64,000 bases of DNA from Chinchilla lanigera (taxonomy: Eukaryota; Chordata; Mammalia; Rodentia; Chinchillidae): the NCBI RefSeq assembly GCF_000276665.1, contig NW_004955436.1, forward strand, positions 20,328,311-20,392,310. The letters run 5' to 3'. The notes beneath the pieces are model-generated. The model saw only the letters and a list, made by a program, of their open reading frames with translations. It had not been told where the DNA came from and did no database searches. Below are positions 24,270 through 35,773 of this stretch, in pieces; within the stretch, counting starts at the first letter, position 1, and each line of letters starts with the position of its first letter. A program made the translations under genes and the position numbers.

Positions 24270-25080
24270 TTGACTGAGCACCAAGATTTGGTTGAGCACT
24301 ATATAACTATATAGTAGTCACTAAAGTAGGTATTAGTAATACAAAGATATATTATCTTGTTCCAAAAAGCTCATAGTCTAGTCAGGAAAATAAAGACATA
24401 AAGGAGCCTGGCCTAATCTCAGCAGGGCTGGATTACACACATTAATTGGGCTGTGTGGTTGTTCCCTAACTTCGCTTTGGGGAGGTGAGGGCAGAAAAGG
24501 AGTCAGTCAGTGAAAAATATGGGATAGGGCTTTCCAGTCATGAGAGACAATGAATGTGATATTCAGAAACAACCAGCATTCAGTAGGAGAAGCAATATAA
24601 CCTTGCGGTTAAACATAAAGACAGTGAGATCAGACCATCTGAGAGGGTCAGGCTCTGCCGGCTGGTAATGGGGTGACTTCCTACAAGTTATCTAACCTAA
24701 GTGTCTATTTCCCTACCTATGCAGTGGAGGTAATAACAGCTTCTATTTCTTGAGTCAGGAAAACCAAAGCAGTTTTAAACACCTAGCCTCCTGCTTGGTG
24801 CTCAGTTATTAGTGGTTGAACCTGTTGGTCTAAAGTACGCTTATTGTGTGACAGTGAAGGTGGATAGGATGGCAGGAGCCAGGGCATGAAAGATTTCTCT
24901 GCCATGCTACAAAGGCAGTACCACCCTCTACAGTTCCTTGAAAAATTTTAAGCTAATGACTAGGACTTTTAGATTAGAAAGATCACTCTGGCTATGTTGC
25001 GTAGGACAGTTGGAGAAGCAGGTTTGCAAAGTCACCAAACAGGCTTAGTTGTCCCTCGGTGATAACACTAAGTGATCGCC
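24270..25080 (-). mobile_element. L2-like LINE relic split by a MIR
   Basis: Minus-strand L2 wording on both sides of a MIR: AAAAAGCTCATAGTCTAGTC and GGGCTTTCCAGTCATGAG before, AGGGCATGAAAGATTTCTC and AAAGATCACTCTGGCTATG after. The MIR therefore inserted later. Confidence 0.65.
24598..24815 (+). mobile_element. near full-length MIR SINE in an L2
   Basis: TAACCTTGCGGTTAAACATA (5' end), CTGCCGGCTGGTAATGGGGT, GTTATCTAACCTAAGTGTC and CTAGCCTCCTGCTTGGTGCT in MIR order. Confidence 0.85.
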
Positions 25081-27810
25081 AAGATGTATCAGCAGAGGGG
25101 AAGAAAAATATTAGCTTCACCCACTCACACCAGTTCCACAATATTCTGTGAACATTTCTCTTCCTGAAGTGTTTGTTTTCCTCCTTGGAACAACAAAGCA
25201 TCTTTTGAATTAGCATAGCAACCAGTGTGGGAACTTTGTTGTCAGCTCAGCACCAGGAGAATGGAAAGTCCTTTCTGAAGAGTTCCACACCTGTAAAAAG
25301 CCTCTTTCCCTTCAATGTGATGACTTAACTAATGGGATAAATAAACCCTCTTTGATATGCAGAAGTGGCTTAGAAGGAGCCTCTGGGAAGTCCTATTTGA
25401 TATGCACATGCACCTTGAAAATAGTTTCCTTTCCCCAGTTCCCCGTTGGAGACCAGGGCGAGACAATTCAAGCTAGGCAAGAGCTCCAGCAGAGCAGTCT
25501 TCCCAGCGTGGCCTCTACCCCCACCCCACCCCACCCCACCCCAGCAGCTGGGCTTTCAAAAGACACCTATTGCAAAGCACCTTTTGCCTGAGTCTTCCAC
25601 TTCAGACAATTACAGGCTGCCCAGGGAGGTGGGAAATTTCAGAGTTGTAGACCAAAAAAGAAGACCACCAAAGCTGGGGGAGCTTGAGGGGGTGGTGCGA
25701 AAGGAATTCTGTTCTTCCAGGAATACCTACCATCTGTCCTGTTCTTCCTCTAAAAACGTGAATAGTTAATAATAATAAAAATAATAGTGAGAAATAGTCT
25801 AACAGCTTTAAATAAAAGCTCTGAGCAAAGAGATGGAGAAATGAGAGAGTATTCAGAGGGGAAAGAGGTCCCTTGGAGCCCAAGGCAAAGTGCTGCATTT
25901 TAAGTTTTGCCCAAATGTTTTTTTCATAGCCTGTTAACAGATGGGGCTCCATCACATTCTGAAGACCACCCAGATGTGATAACTTGGGGTTGGACTCATC
26001 TTTCTGGTATTTGTAAAGGCAGCTGCCTGCAGCCCAGGGAGTTAAAAGTAACAGAGCGCAACTACAGTGAAACGCAAGTTCAAGGTACAAGGCCTTGCAG
26101 GCGAAGCTGCTGGAGAGAGATATGTGTATCTCCCCCAGCCCCCAACTCCCCCTGGAGTCCTTGAAAAGTCCTTCTGAAAAGTAGTACAAGAAAAAAACTC
26201 AAAAGCATCAAATTTAGGGCACCTGGACAATTCTTGTCTCTCCTTTTAATATTATTTTGTATTTTCCATGAAAGTCATTTTTCTGTAATGGAACAAAATT
26301 TCACTCCTCCATAATGTGTTTGCATCCGTCACTTTCCTCACAGTCACAGAAAATTTATTAGAAGTCAGTCCTGAACTTATTTATGTAATTATAACACAAT
26401 CTCCCCTCTGTCCTACTGAAAACTTCATTAGAAACTTACTCTATGCGCCACAAACACACCCGTGTGCACAAAGATGCACACATGTACATAAAGTAGACCC
26501 TGGTATAATGCTAGAGGTACACAGAATCTTATAGACAGAAGCTATCGTCAAAGAACACATGTGTAGAAATGCCACTGAATAGCTTTTATGTACAGGAGAA
26601 ACTTGAAGAAAAAATAATTAAGAATAGTCTTCTGACTGTAACAAGGGTGGAATGGAAGAAATAGAGAAGTTCAAGTCCAAACGTGAGGACTCTGCCAGCA
26701 GTGTTGACTTATGACACTCCAACAAGGACCAAACCGGAGAGAAATGTCAGCATTTTGAGAGGTCAGATGTAAAATATGGCGGAGTGGGTAACCCTATAGC
26801 GATCTGCTTGACTGTAATTTCTCAAGTAGATATGAGTAGTTAATATTTAAGTATAAAACCTTATGGCAACTTTAGCCCCACGGAAAGACCCTAAATATTC
26901 TCTGAGCGTGTACCCATGCATGTGAAGTTTATATAAAATATAAGGAGTCAGTATGGAACGTCTCAGGAGCGTTCCACCCAAAATGTGGTAGGACAGAGAA
27001 AAACAAAAGACTCACTTTAAAAAAAATTGTGGTGAGACTTTGTCTGAGTGATATCATAGAAGGAGCCAATTAAAGGCCTTCAAGGAAAAACCTTCTTTGA
27101 TCCACCTGTCAAAAGTTATTATGTCAAATTCAATAAACACCCAGAACAAAAAATTCAGCCCTCTGCCAGCATTGTCTGTCAAAGACACATCTGTAGTGGA
27201 TATACAAAAACAAATTATCTTAGCTTTTTCTTAAATTATTCTGTAGTATTTTCTCACTTGCTTCACTTAGGTCCCTTTTAGGATAAACTCAAAAGAGAAA
27301 TTTCTCTCAGAACTAAGAGAAATTTTAAAAGGTTATCTTCTAATAATAGTAACAACAGTAGCAATCTTTTCCTTATTTGACAATGAAAGCCATGTAATGC
27401 CAGATATTTCTCCTTTGCCTTGGCTACCAGGAAGCTCTGAGAAAATTTGCATCCCCTATCCACCAGTACTTAGTGCAGGTGCTGTCCTTTGTTCCTCCTC
27501 TTTTGTGGTTTATCTTTTGCCATTTTATTCTGTATCAAAGCTCCTTTTTCTAACTACAGTATATCTTTCAGAAAGCTTACTTTACTCAAAGCTGAAGGTA
27601 AAGAGTACGAGAAGAAAGTAGAATGAGCGTTTTCCCCCCTTCGTGTTGATTATGTCCCTTTTTAAAAACTGGGGAAAAAAGAAAGGCAAAAGCACCTGGG
27701 ACCAGTTTCTCTGTATCCTTGCTTTGCAAAACTTAATTTTGGCCTGAAGCTGTATTCCAACCCACTGTCTTTTGCTTTGCTGTTTTTGGCTTTTCTTGTG
27801 GCTGCTCTAT
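25081..27810. other. repeat-poor block, possible regulatory DNA
   Basis: About 2.7 kb with almost no recognisable transposon. Contains the CCCCA tract and, at 27095-27108, CTTTGATCCACCTG, which joins a TCF/LEF-type site to an E-box. A 195-codon minus-strand frame here begins at TTG and shows no family resemblance. Confidence 0.35.
25516..25543. repeat. (CCCCA)n tract, possible G-quadruplex on the minus strand
   Basis: Five successive C4/C5 runs separated by single A. The minus strand therefore has five G-runs with one-base loops. Confidence 0.95.
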
Positions 27811-27948
27811 TTTGTTTTTAAGACAAGGAAATGAAGTCCAGGCTGACCTTGAACTTGCTATACAGCCCAGGCTAGCTTCAAAGTGGAGTTCCTACTGCCT
27901 CGGCCTCCTGAGTGTTAACATTATAGGTTTGTGCCACCATCTCCACTG
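27811..27948 (-). mobile_element. old B1 SINE
   Basis: Diverged reverse-oriented B1 (TTTTTAAGACAAGG ... CCTCGGCCTCCTGAGTG ... TGCCACCATCTCCAC). Both internal arms are still visible. Confidence 0.8.
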
Positions 27949-27984
27949 TCTTTTAAAGATATAAACCATCATAGAAAACCTTTT

Positions 27985-28150
27985 AATTTTGAAGCCAGAC
28001 AGATGCTATCCTCCATCCCAGCTCTACGAGTTGGCAGCTGAGCGACTTCGGTTAAGTCACTTAACCTCTCTGGGTCTCAGGGAATATACTGCATCTTTTC
28101 AGCAGGGTCGATGTTGAGATTCAGTGGGATAAGGAATAAGAAAACGAATG
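27985..28150 (+). mobile_element. MIR SINE
   Basis: GAAGCCAGACAGATGCTATC, CTACGAGTTGGCAGCTGAG, AGTCACTTAACCTCTCTGGG. Confidence 0.85.
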
Positions 28151-29894
28151 GTGTACTGTATGGCACATGACAAGTGTGGGGTCTCTCTCTCTCTTGTTTC
28201 TTTTCTTTCCCCCGACACACTTTTTTTAGATATAAACCAGAGGGGTGCCACTGGACAGTGAATACTGTGACAGCTATTTCTGATGAAATCTCCCTGGCAA
28301 AGATAAATGAATACTGATACCATCAGAGATGGAAAGCACGGCCTTCATGGAGAATGAGCTGCTGCTTCTCTCTGCCCTAGGGAGAGACCCGAGGATCACC
28401 AGGGGTGGTCACTGTGTTGCAGAATGTGATACTTAGCTTTCAGGTTCAGAAACTCCACTTTTTAAATACACAGCAAACTTTATGTAGTCTGACACGTCCT
28501 AGCCAAAGTTAAAGTAAATGTATATATTCTGCTCCAGAAGTGTTAATGTTTAATAAGGAAGGATTTGTTTTCTCAGTGACTATTCGTGGCCACCAAGTTC
28601 AATGACTCCTTGCATTTGTCTCCCCATTCTCAGTCCTAGAAGTTGAATAATTTATCAGAAGTTCCCTTGGTGGACATGGAACCAGGCCAAGAAGAAGGAA
28701 TGTGGGGAAGGGTGACAGAGACCTTGGGGAAGCCACTGAGCAATGGCTCCCGCGCAGTGAAGGACGCTTCTCCGGGGGTCCAAACTTTCACACTTTTTTG
28801 GCCATGGCAGATAAACACTGTATGGCCAAATCCTTGCTCCTCAGATTCCAGTTTATCTGGACTCCAAGCTGACCATCTGCGCCAGGCTGACGCCTCTATC
28901 TTCAGACAACTCATTGGACTTCAGCTTTCATAATTAAGAGTCTAACCCTTCATTGTTGCTTTGTGGTTTTTTCAAAAGTGGTCCCATTGCTCCAGTGTCA
29001 CGAGCGTGCCTCCCATAGGCTCGCTGCCTGGTCACCTTGATAGACAGGGTGCTGTACATTCTCTCTGCGCTCAGGTCTAAACCATCCCCTGAGTTAGTTC
29101 TCTAGCTAGCTAGCGTTCTGCGTGCGCTCCTTCCCAGTCTCACTTAGAGAAGGTGATTCCTGTGTCTCTCGATACTTCAAGCTTCCTGTGATTCCTTTCC
29201 TCACCTCTGTGATCTAAAAGTTAAAAGAACCTTGTAGTAAACAGGGGAGTTTGGGGAAGAAAGGGGGTCAAGCGGTCTCTCTGGTACTGATACAGGCACA
29301 CGGTTAGGTTAAGGACACGGTCTTGTTACTTGTTCAGTATAATCCAGATAATTTCAGATTCTTCAAGTTCTCGGAGCAGTTTTCACCTGAGTCTGAATTA
29401 TCATGGAGGCTCCAGGTGTTCCGGGATCCTAGAGAACCTGATTTCCACCTTCCATAGCACCATTTTCCTCCCGCAGTGTTATTTAAACCATGGCTCGTAT
29501 CATAAGTGATTTTCATGAAATAATCTGAAAGTAACACATCAGAAAGCAGCACATGAATAGGGTCTGTGCCGTTGGCTGAGCAGGGGTCCCTGAACTTCCA
29601 TCTCTCCAGGCACACTGCTAGCCACCAGCACGACCTACACAGAAAGCCCAGCTCAAGTTCGAATATGCGGTTGGCTTTCCAGGGAGTCCAGAGAGATAAC
29701 AGCGCTGGCCATTGTCCTAAGCACCAGCCAGCCTCGGGATGACAGCCTGTGGTCTGCACTGCAATAAAGTCTTTGGCTCCATGTAGGTTTTCTCTGGTGG
29801 CAGCTGGTGCACAGTTGATCCCCTCAGGCTCATCAGCAGGACATAAACAACAGAGCATAAACGCTACAGACAGCTCACATAATCTTCCGCCACT
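28151..29894. other. intergenic, no gene supported
   Basis: No repeat recognised. Holds most of a 223-codon minus-strand frame (first ATG at 30005) of unknown meaning. Confidence 0.4.
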
Positions 29895-30030
29895 CTCAGA
29901 TTTTGCTCTTGATCCTCTCTGTGACCTTGGGCAAGTCACTTCACCTCCCTTAGCCTGAATTTCTCTACTCTCTAAACGATGCGGGGTAGACAAGATGGCA
30001 TTCATGAGCCCTCCTGTCAGTAGCTCACAG
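29895..30030 (+). mobile_element. MIR SINE core
   Basis: CTGTGACCTTGGGCAAGTCA, CTTCACCTCCCTTAGCCTGA, then ACTCTCTAAACGATG. It lies under the N-terminal part of a long minus-strand open frame. Confidence 0.85.
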
Positions 30031-30489
30031 GGCCCCACCACTTGTATCAGTCTATTTCCAAAATACCATCATCAGCCTCCAAGGCGTGTCTAAAATCAGG
30101 CATGTTTTTGCACGTGTTTGTGAAATCTTTTTCAGTATTTTATATAAACTTTGTACACCGACTACTAGATAAATTTCTCAAAGAGTTTTATTGGCATGTA
30201 TAACTTGATGGATTTAAAGAAAGTGTAAAACTTTCTACCTCTATCTGCCGAGGCCCTTTCACTTTTAGGAGTATAGCTACATCAAACAGGAGGAAGAATT
30301 ACCATTATGATTCAGGGGTACATCGCTGGTGGTAAAGAAGGGTCCACGCCGAGAACTACTAAAGTTGATCATCGGAAAATAGCAGATCACTGTACAGACT
30401 TGAACCTCACTTAATACACAAGCATACTTGGTATCTGGGAGAGCCCCCTTCTACAAAAGAAAGATAAATAACACTTTTAAAGAGTTTTT

Positions 30490-30578
30490 CCTACTTGGTG
30501 GTGGGGGTACTGGGAATTGAACTAAGGACCTCACACTCACCAGGCAGGCGCTGTGCTGCCTAGCTATAACCCCGGTCC
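30490..30578 (-). mobile_element. ID-type SINE
   Basis: Reverse-oriented body (GGGTACTGGGAATTGAACT ... CCCCGGTCC). Flanked by an 11-bp duplication TAAAGAGTTTT (30478-30488 and 30579-30589). Confidence 0.93.
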
Positions 30579-30698
30579 TAAAGAGTTTTGTGAAACCAAT
30601 GGATCTACTTTGTTGCTTCCCAAATGAATATATACATAATGTAGTTTCTACCCTCCATTGAATTTTAAGTCCATATGTAAAAAGCTAAAATGGTTTCT

Positions 30699-30808
30699 GT
30701 AGTCAGGTGTGCATTACACCTGTAATCCCAGCCCTGAGAGGCTGAGACAGGAGGATCACTACCCTGGGCTGCACATTGAGGCCCTATCTTAAAAAACAAC
30801 AAAAGTAA
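30699..30808 (+). mobile_element. B1-related SINE without internal duplication
   Basis: Forward-oriented copy: GTCAGGTGTGCATTACACC, TGTAATCCCAGC, GAGACAGGAGGATCAC and an A-rich tail. It is shorter than the duplicated B1 copies, consistent with an older monomer type. Confidence 0.8.
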
Positions 30809-31844
30809 ACAGTCACCAAAAATAACCATTTTCTTTATTAAAATTTGTCTCTCCTGAATTCATAGCCCTCTGTGAGCCAAGTATGGTGAAAAGACAATGA
30901 AACAGGAGTCATACGAAGCATGTAATGAATTTACAGTATGCTGGGTGTTAAAACACTAAAATAAATTTCAGTCCCCAGCCTGCAGGAGCCTATGTGGTGG
31001 CATTTGGTGGGGAGGGGAGGTTGGCATGTAGGAAAATGATTCTCTGTTAGCTCCAATTGAGTAAGTTACTTTCTGGGGATTCTGATATGGCACTTTTTAT
31101 CTAATCGCCCGAGATCTCAGATGGCGGGGTTTCTCCAGCTTTCTGAACTCTGGACCCTTCTCCTTCTGTCTGCATTATTCTGTCCTTTACAAGGTGCTCT
31201 CCCTGTAAGCAGCAAAAACCATGAAAAGGACCACTTTTTGGTGGATGCTGCTCTGGAACTTACCTCTACATTAACATTTCATGAAGGTGTCATTATACTC
31301 TACTGCAGGTAATTTGAGAACGCATGAATACATCAGAACCAGAGAGAACTACCTGCGCGTCCTCTTCTTCTGGGCCTGCCTCTGTATGTCCTATTAAATG
31401 TGAGAGGATTGGGCAAGTAGTCCTTACCTCCAGACCAAGAACGGACTCTTCCTCAGAATTCTCTTCTTCCTAGTGATGTATTATGAAGGAGTCACACAGC
31501 CAATACAAAATAGGGTACAGTGGTCCAGAGAAGGGTTTAAATGATTGGGGAGAATTTGAAATCTTGAGAAGGTGATCAAAGAAAGAAAAGACTGAAAAAA
31601 AAACTTCAAAATATGCTCAAAAATCAGTTTTATAAATGATCTTTCTAAATTTTTCAGCATAGATTAACACTTATTCAGGAAACCTTGAGGGTCCACAGAC
31701 TGATAAGCCAGAAGACTGAAAAATGTTTTTAAAAGAATTTTTTTTTTAGAAACAGGGTTTTAAAATACTATAGCTCAATTGCTCAAACCGTAAAAGTTAA
31801 AGAGATTCAAATTTTCAGTTTCATAATCACCTATCCTGAGACAG
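30809..31844. other. intergenic with a signal-peptide-like open frame
   Basis: A 63-codon ATG frame at 31121-31312 is described in the findings. Nothing else recognised. Confidence 0.4.
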
Positions 31845-31975
31845 GTACTCATTTTGCATTGGGGATCCAATGATGTAGCACTTGGGAAAAGATAATGGCC
31901 TGGTCCCTGCCACTAAGGGGACAGTAATCAAGGAAATACAATAAATACGAAGTACACCTTAGGAGAGTGACTATG
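31845..31975 (-). mobile_element. L2-like fragment
   Basis: ATTGGGGATCCAATGATG, GCCTGGTCCCTGCCACTAAG and AATACAATAAATACGAAG follow the widespread old L2 3' region in reverse. Confidence 0.55.
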
Positions 31976-31992
31976 AAAGAAACCACCAGGTA

Positions 31993-32196
31993 CTACTGCC
32001 ATTTTCCACCTAATGATATTTTGGTCAATCATGGAACGTATATGCCCTTGTGGTCTAATATGATTACATTGCTTAGTGCCATCTTAGCTGTCTTAGTTTA
32101 TGTAAGTACACGCTGGGATGTTTGCACACCGATGAAATCTAATGGTGCATTTCTCAGAACAAGTCCCTATGGTTAAATGACCCATGACTGTGTATA
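31993..32196 (+). mobile_element. Tigger-family DNA transposon fossil
   Basis: ATATTTTGGTCAATCATGGA, TATGTAAGTACACGCTGGGA, GGTGCATTTCTCAGAACAAG and AAATGACCCATGACTGTG follow a Tigger consensus, with an internal deletion after 32074. Confidence 0.85.
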
Positions 32197-33004
32197 TAAC
32201 AGGGGTAGTAATGGGAGACCTGACCTGTCTAGAGCAAAATCACTGTCAACCTTCACAGAATGACAAAGCATATTGAGAAATCAGTAAGTAGAATTCCACT
32301 GATTCAAAATTTTGGATTACTTCAGATCTATTGCAGTTATAACACGGAAGTCATCAGTCACTGTCCCTATGCCTTTCTGTGGGTGAGGCCTCCACAACCA
32401 AGGCCTGCTTTCAGTTTTAGCTCTGCTGGCCCATCTGTCCAGAGCTGCGCTGATTCCCACACTCATCCCACTCACAAAAGTCTGACAAAGAGCAGCCAAT
32501 TCATTTACAACAGGGGTACACCCTTCCAGTGCCTGGAGTTCTAGTGACTACAGCTCCCAAGGTGCACAAGAAGCCAGGAAGCTGGAATTTTCCTGCCAAA
32601 GATGCTGATCTTATCTCGTACATGTTTATGCTCCTTTACTTCACTCAGAAGAGATAATCTTATCGCAGAGTTGTGAGGGTCCTTCCTCCTAGAGCACACA
32701 CACTGACTCCAGAGGCAAAGCTGCACATGAAGTTAGCCTAAAACCCCTGCTCACTACAGAGGGAGGGTGTGAGCAAGATCCCTTAAAATACTTAGAAGAA
32801 CTGAAATGCCTATAAGCACTCCAGAAAATACCACTGAAAATACAAATAACTTCTTTACTAATATAAATCATTTTTATCTACTTATTACACACATCACATA
32901 AGCATTTCTGCAGAGCTGGTATTTGAATGAATTGAAGCAGAAACTAATGAATCAATGACCAAAAGAAAATTGAACTCATAGACAATTCGGGGTCACAGAG
33001 GGAA
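32197..33004. other. intergenic, nothing recognised
   Basis: No gene or repeat identified. Confidence 0.5.
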
Positions 33005-33012
33005 GAAACCTG

Positions 33013-33107
33013 GTTTTTTTCTTTTCTTTTTTTGGTACCAGGAATTAAACTCAGGACCTTGCACTTGCCAGGCAGGCACTTGAGCCACTGAGCTATATCC
33101 CCTGCCC
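33013..33107 (-). mobile_element. ID-type SINE
   Basis: Reverse-oriented copy with T-rich tail, GGTACCAGGAATTAAACTC and CTATATCCCCTGCCC. Flanked by GAAACCTG (33005-33012 and 33108-33115). Confidence 0.93.
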
Positions 33108-33354
33108 GAAACCTGTATTTTGAATAGAAATAGCTAATGTTAGACTTCCCAATAGTCTAACCTTGTTATTACTTTCCCAACACAGGTGTTGATTCAAATT
33201 ATTGATTGAAATAAAATAATTACAGAATCCAAAATATTTACCCTGGATACCATCAAAACCAATATTTCTTTCATTGGAGCTAATGGACCCTTCACAGTTT
33301 ACAATATTCTTTAGAAGTTTCCATTCTTATTTCAAGAATTGATTGCTTGGTTGT

Positions 33355-33436
33355 TTGTTTGCTATGCTGGAGAATTAAATCTAGGCCCTCATCTATACCA
33401 TCACTCTACCATGGTGCTATACTCCCAGCCCCTCTT
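33355..33436 (-). mobile_element. diverged ID-type SINE
   Basis: Reverse-oriented, degraded copy: GCTGGAGAATTAAATCTAGG ... ACTCCCAGCCCC. Closer in wording to a generic rodent ID than to the younger local subfamily. Confidence 0.7.
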
Positions 33437-33540
33437 TAAGAGTTCTTTAAGCTTTTGTTTGCACTTTGACAATGATTTTAAACTAATTATTAGAAACATA
33501 CTATGGCATCTTTGGATATTTGTATTTATGATTATATAAA

Positions 33541-33800
33541 TAATCCCATAGTAGCATTAATTTAGATATTCCTATCGTTTTGTTTTGAGGTCATGTATCA
33601 TTTTTGTTGTTTTTGTGTTGTTTTGATTTTGTCTTCATTGTTGTTTTGTCAGTTTTTTTAATTTTTTTGGGGGGGGTACCAGGAATCGAACTCATGACCT
33701 CACACTCACCAGGCAGGTGCATGTGTCACTCAGCCATATCCTCAGCCCCTTAATTTTTAAAATAAAAATAAATATAAAAGAAAAAGGAAGCGAATAGATC
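33541..33800 (-). mobile_element. inverted copy of the 17.6-kb L1-like repeat
   Basis: The reverse complement of 33584-33660 matches 17590-17668 at nearly every base, and similarity continues more weakly on both sides. An ID element (33667-33749) splits it. Confidence 0.7.
33667..33749 (-). mobile_element. ID-type SINE inserted in an older repeat
   Basis: Reverse-oriented body (GGTACCAGGAATCGAACTC ... CCTCAGCCCC). Flanked by TTAATTTTT (33658-33666 and 33750-33758). It splits the older interspersed repeat that also occurs at 17.6 kb. Confidence 0.93.
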
Positions 33801-34594
33801 ACTCTAATGCATGTGTTATAAACATGACTTACTAAGACCAACTGAACTCATGGTTTGCAAGTTTTCAGATTGGTTTGAATAAAGAATTTCATTGCATGGC
33901 ACACTCTGCCATGAGCAGGCTCAGTAGGAAAAAATGCGTGCTGTAGTTGTTACTAGATTCGCATTGCACGGGATAAGAGGATTAAACCAACTCTGCCATG
34001 TATGTTGTTAATTTCAGCTATTGGCTCTACAGCTTCATTCTTATTTAACATGTAAATATGTTCCAGTACTTTAGTTGTATTGGAGCTATAAATACAAAGC
34101 TGTCATGTTTTATACATAAATTTATTTTATAAATGTATTTTATTTTATATATAAGAAATACAATAAAGATAATTTAGGCAATTAAGTTGAGATTTGGAAA
34201 TATTTCATCCATTTGAAAGGGATTTATGTATTACTCTTGACAAACAATGACCTGACCCCGCACTTTTCAACATTTTTGTCAAGTCAGTCGTCTTTGTTAC
34301 TATATCATGAATCACTCAGGTATTTTTAGGTCATATTAAGAAATTTTTATATGGCACATAAAAAGAACAGAGACAAGGTAAAATATTATGTTTTGGATAC
34401 ATGTATTATTGATCCTTGTTTTGTGAAGTTTATTTTAACCCAATTTTTTTACAAAAATATAGATACAAATTTTTCTTTATATAATAGGATTATATTGTAC
34501 GATTTCTTTTCAGTTAATAGAGAAAAGCATAACACTGACATATTCAAAACTGACAATATATTCTCTTTGGATTTTGGAGTAAATATATATTTCA

Positions 34595-34614
34595 ATTTCA
34601 ATATATATTGAAAT
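34595..34614. repeat. 20-bp perfect AT-rich palindrome
   Basis: ATTTCAATATATATTGAAAT reads the same on both strands, within very AT-rich DNA. Confidence 0.9.
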
Positions 34615-34718
34615 ATAATAACATTATGATACCAGAAACTGACCTAATATGAAATACTTTTATTTCCTGGTGTTTTTAGTTGTTTAATTTGATACTTAAA
34701 AATTAACTAGGATTTTTT

Positions 34719-34868
34719 TTTTTTTTCCTTTTTGAGACAGGATCTCACTATGCAGTTCAGCCTGGCCTTGAACTCACTTTGTAGCCCAGGTAGGCCTTGA
34801 GCTCTCAGTGATCCTCCTGCCTCAGCCTCCTGAGTGCTGGGATTACAGGCATGTGCCACCAAGCCCAG
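34719..34868 (-). mobile_element. B1 SINE with internal duplication
   Basis: Reverse-oriented B1. The two 29-base arms are TATGCAGTTCAGCCTGGCCT... and TTTGTAGCCCAGGTAGGCCT.... Flanked by a perfect 16-bp duplication TTAACTAGGATTTTTT (34703-34718 and 34869-34884). Confidence 0.96.
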
Positions 34869-35189
34869 TTAACTAGGATTTTTTAAAATAATATTTTTGC
34901 TTTGTTTATAAATAAAGAAATCAAGGAAATAGTCCCAGTTTATTATTTGGTTACATACCTCAACAATTATTATATGTGATAGTTAAATCATTATTTCTAA
35001 TATATTGAAGGTCAAATTAGGTATTTTTATCACTGTTTTCAGCATAAATTTTCTCAGTCCTAGAATTATATATATAGGCAATATAAGAATTTTCAGTATG
35101 TGAATAAAACCTCTAGATGAAATTGACATTGCTGTAAGTCATTTGCAAATAATTGTGATCACATTTCTCACTGATTTATTTAATGCAGG

Positions 35190-35243
35190 ATCTTCTATCT
35201 TCAAAAAATCTTCCATCTTTAAAAAATCTTCTATCTTTAAAAA
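35190..35243. repeat. three 18-bp tandem units
   Basis: ATCTTCTATCTTCAAAAA, ATCTTCCATCTTTAAAAA and ATCTTCTATCTTTAAAAA in a row. Confidence 0.95.
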
Positions 35244-35639
35244 ATCCATACATAAAAAAATTACAAATAACTTAAAATTGGAAACCACCCCTCCAACAGG
35301 GATATTTAGCTGAGAATCAAGTGCCGGCTCATCAGAGATCTAGCGCAGCGTGGTGTGCCGCTCAGCACGCACTCAGAGACTCTCAAACTTCCAAGTTGAA
35401 CTGGAAAAAAAAAATGTATTTAAGTGATTTCACTTCCAACCTTTAATTCTGAAAGTAGAAACGGTGATAGATTCTGCTACTATCTTCTCCAACCCACCAT
35501 GTGTAATGTAAAACTCCAGTGGGGAAATGCCGACCCCAACCATTCCACACATCTCACCCTATTCCACTGATGTCTTCATAAAGACAGTCCCCTCTGATAA
35601 TCGCACTGGTGTTTTGAAATCCTGATGTTTAGGAAGTCC

Positions 35640-35715
35640 TTTCTGAGCAAGTCACTTAACCTCGCAGGACCTGAGATTTCTCATGTGGAGAATGAACAAG
35701 TTTCAATAAATGGTT
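35640..35715 (+). mobile_element. MIR SINE fragment
   Basis: GAGCAAGTCACTTAACCTCG and CTGAGATTTCTCATGTGG are MIR core; the flanks are not recognisable. Confidence 0.6.
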
Positions 35716-35773
35716 ATTTTTTTAAAGTCCCACCCAGAAGTAGAAGTCTGTGATTTTTATGCATTATCTAAAG

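Larger units (their letters stand above)
33801..35639. other. AT-rich intergenic sequence
   Basis: Very AT-rich, with a B1, an 18-bp triplicate repeat and a palindrome. An 86-codon frame at 34351 reflects base composition. A small CpG-bearing patch lies at about 35320-35380. Confidence 0.5.

Noticed and set aside
25602..26189. 195-codon minus-strand open frame
   Set aside because: Starts at TTG, no domain, and a frame of this size is expected about once by chance in this much sequence.
28636..28933. Open frames of over 90 codons on both strands in the same interval
   Set aside because: No recognisable protein on either strand; treated as coincidence.
31967..32176. 69-codon frame
   Set aside because: Entirely within a decayed Tigger transposon.
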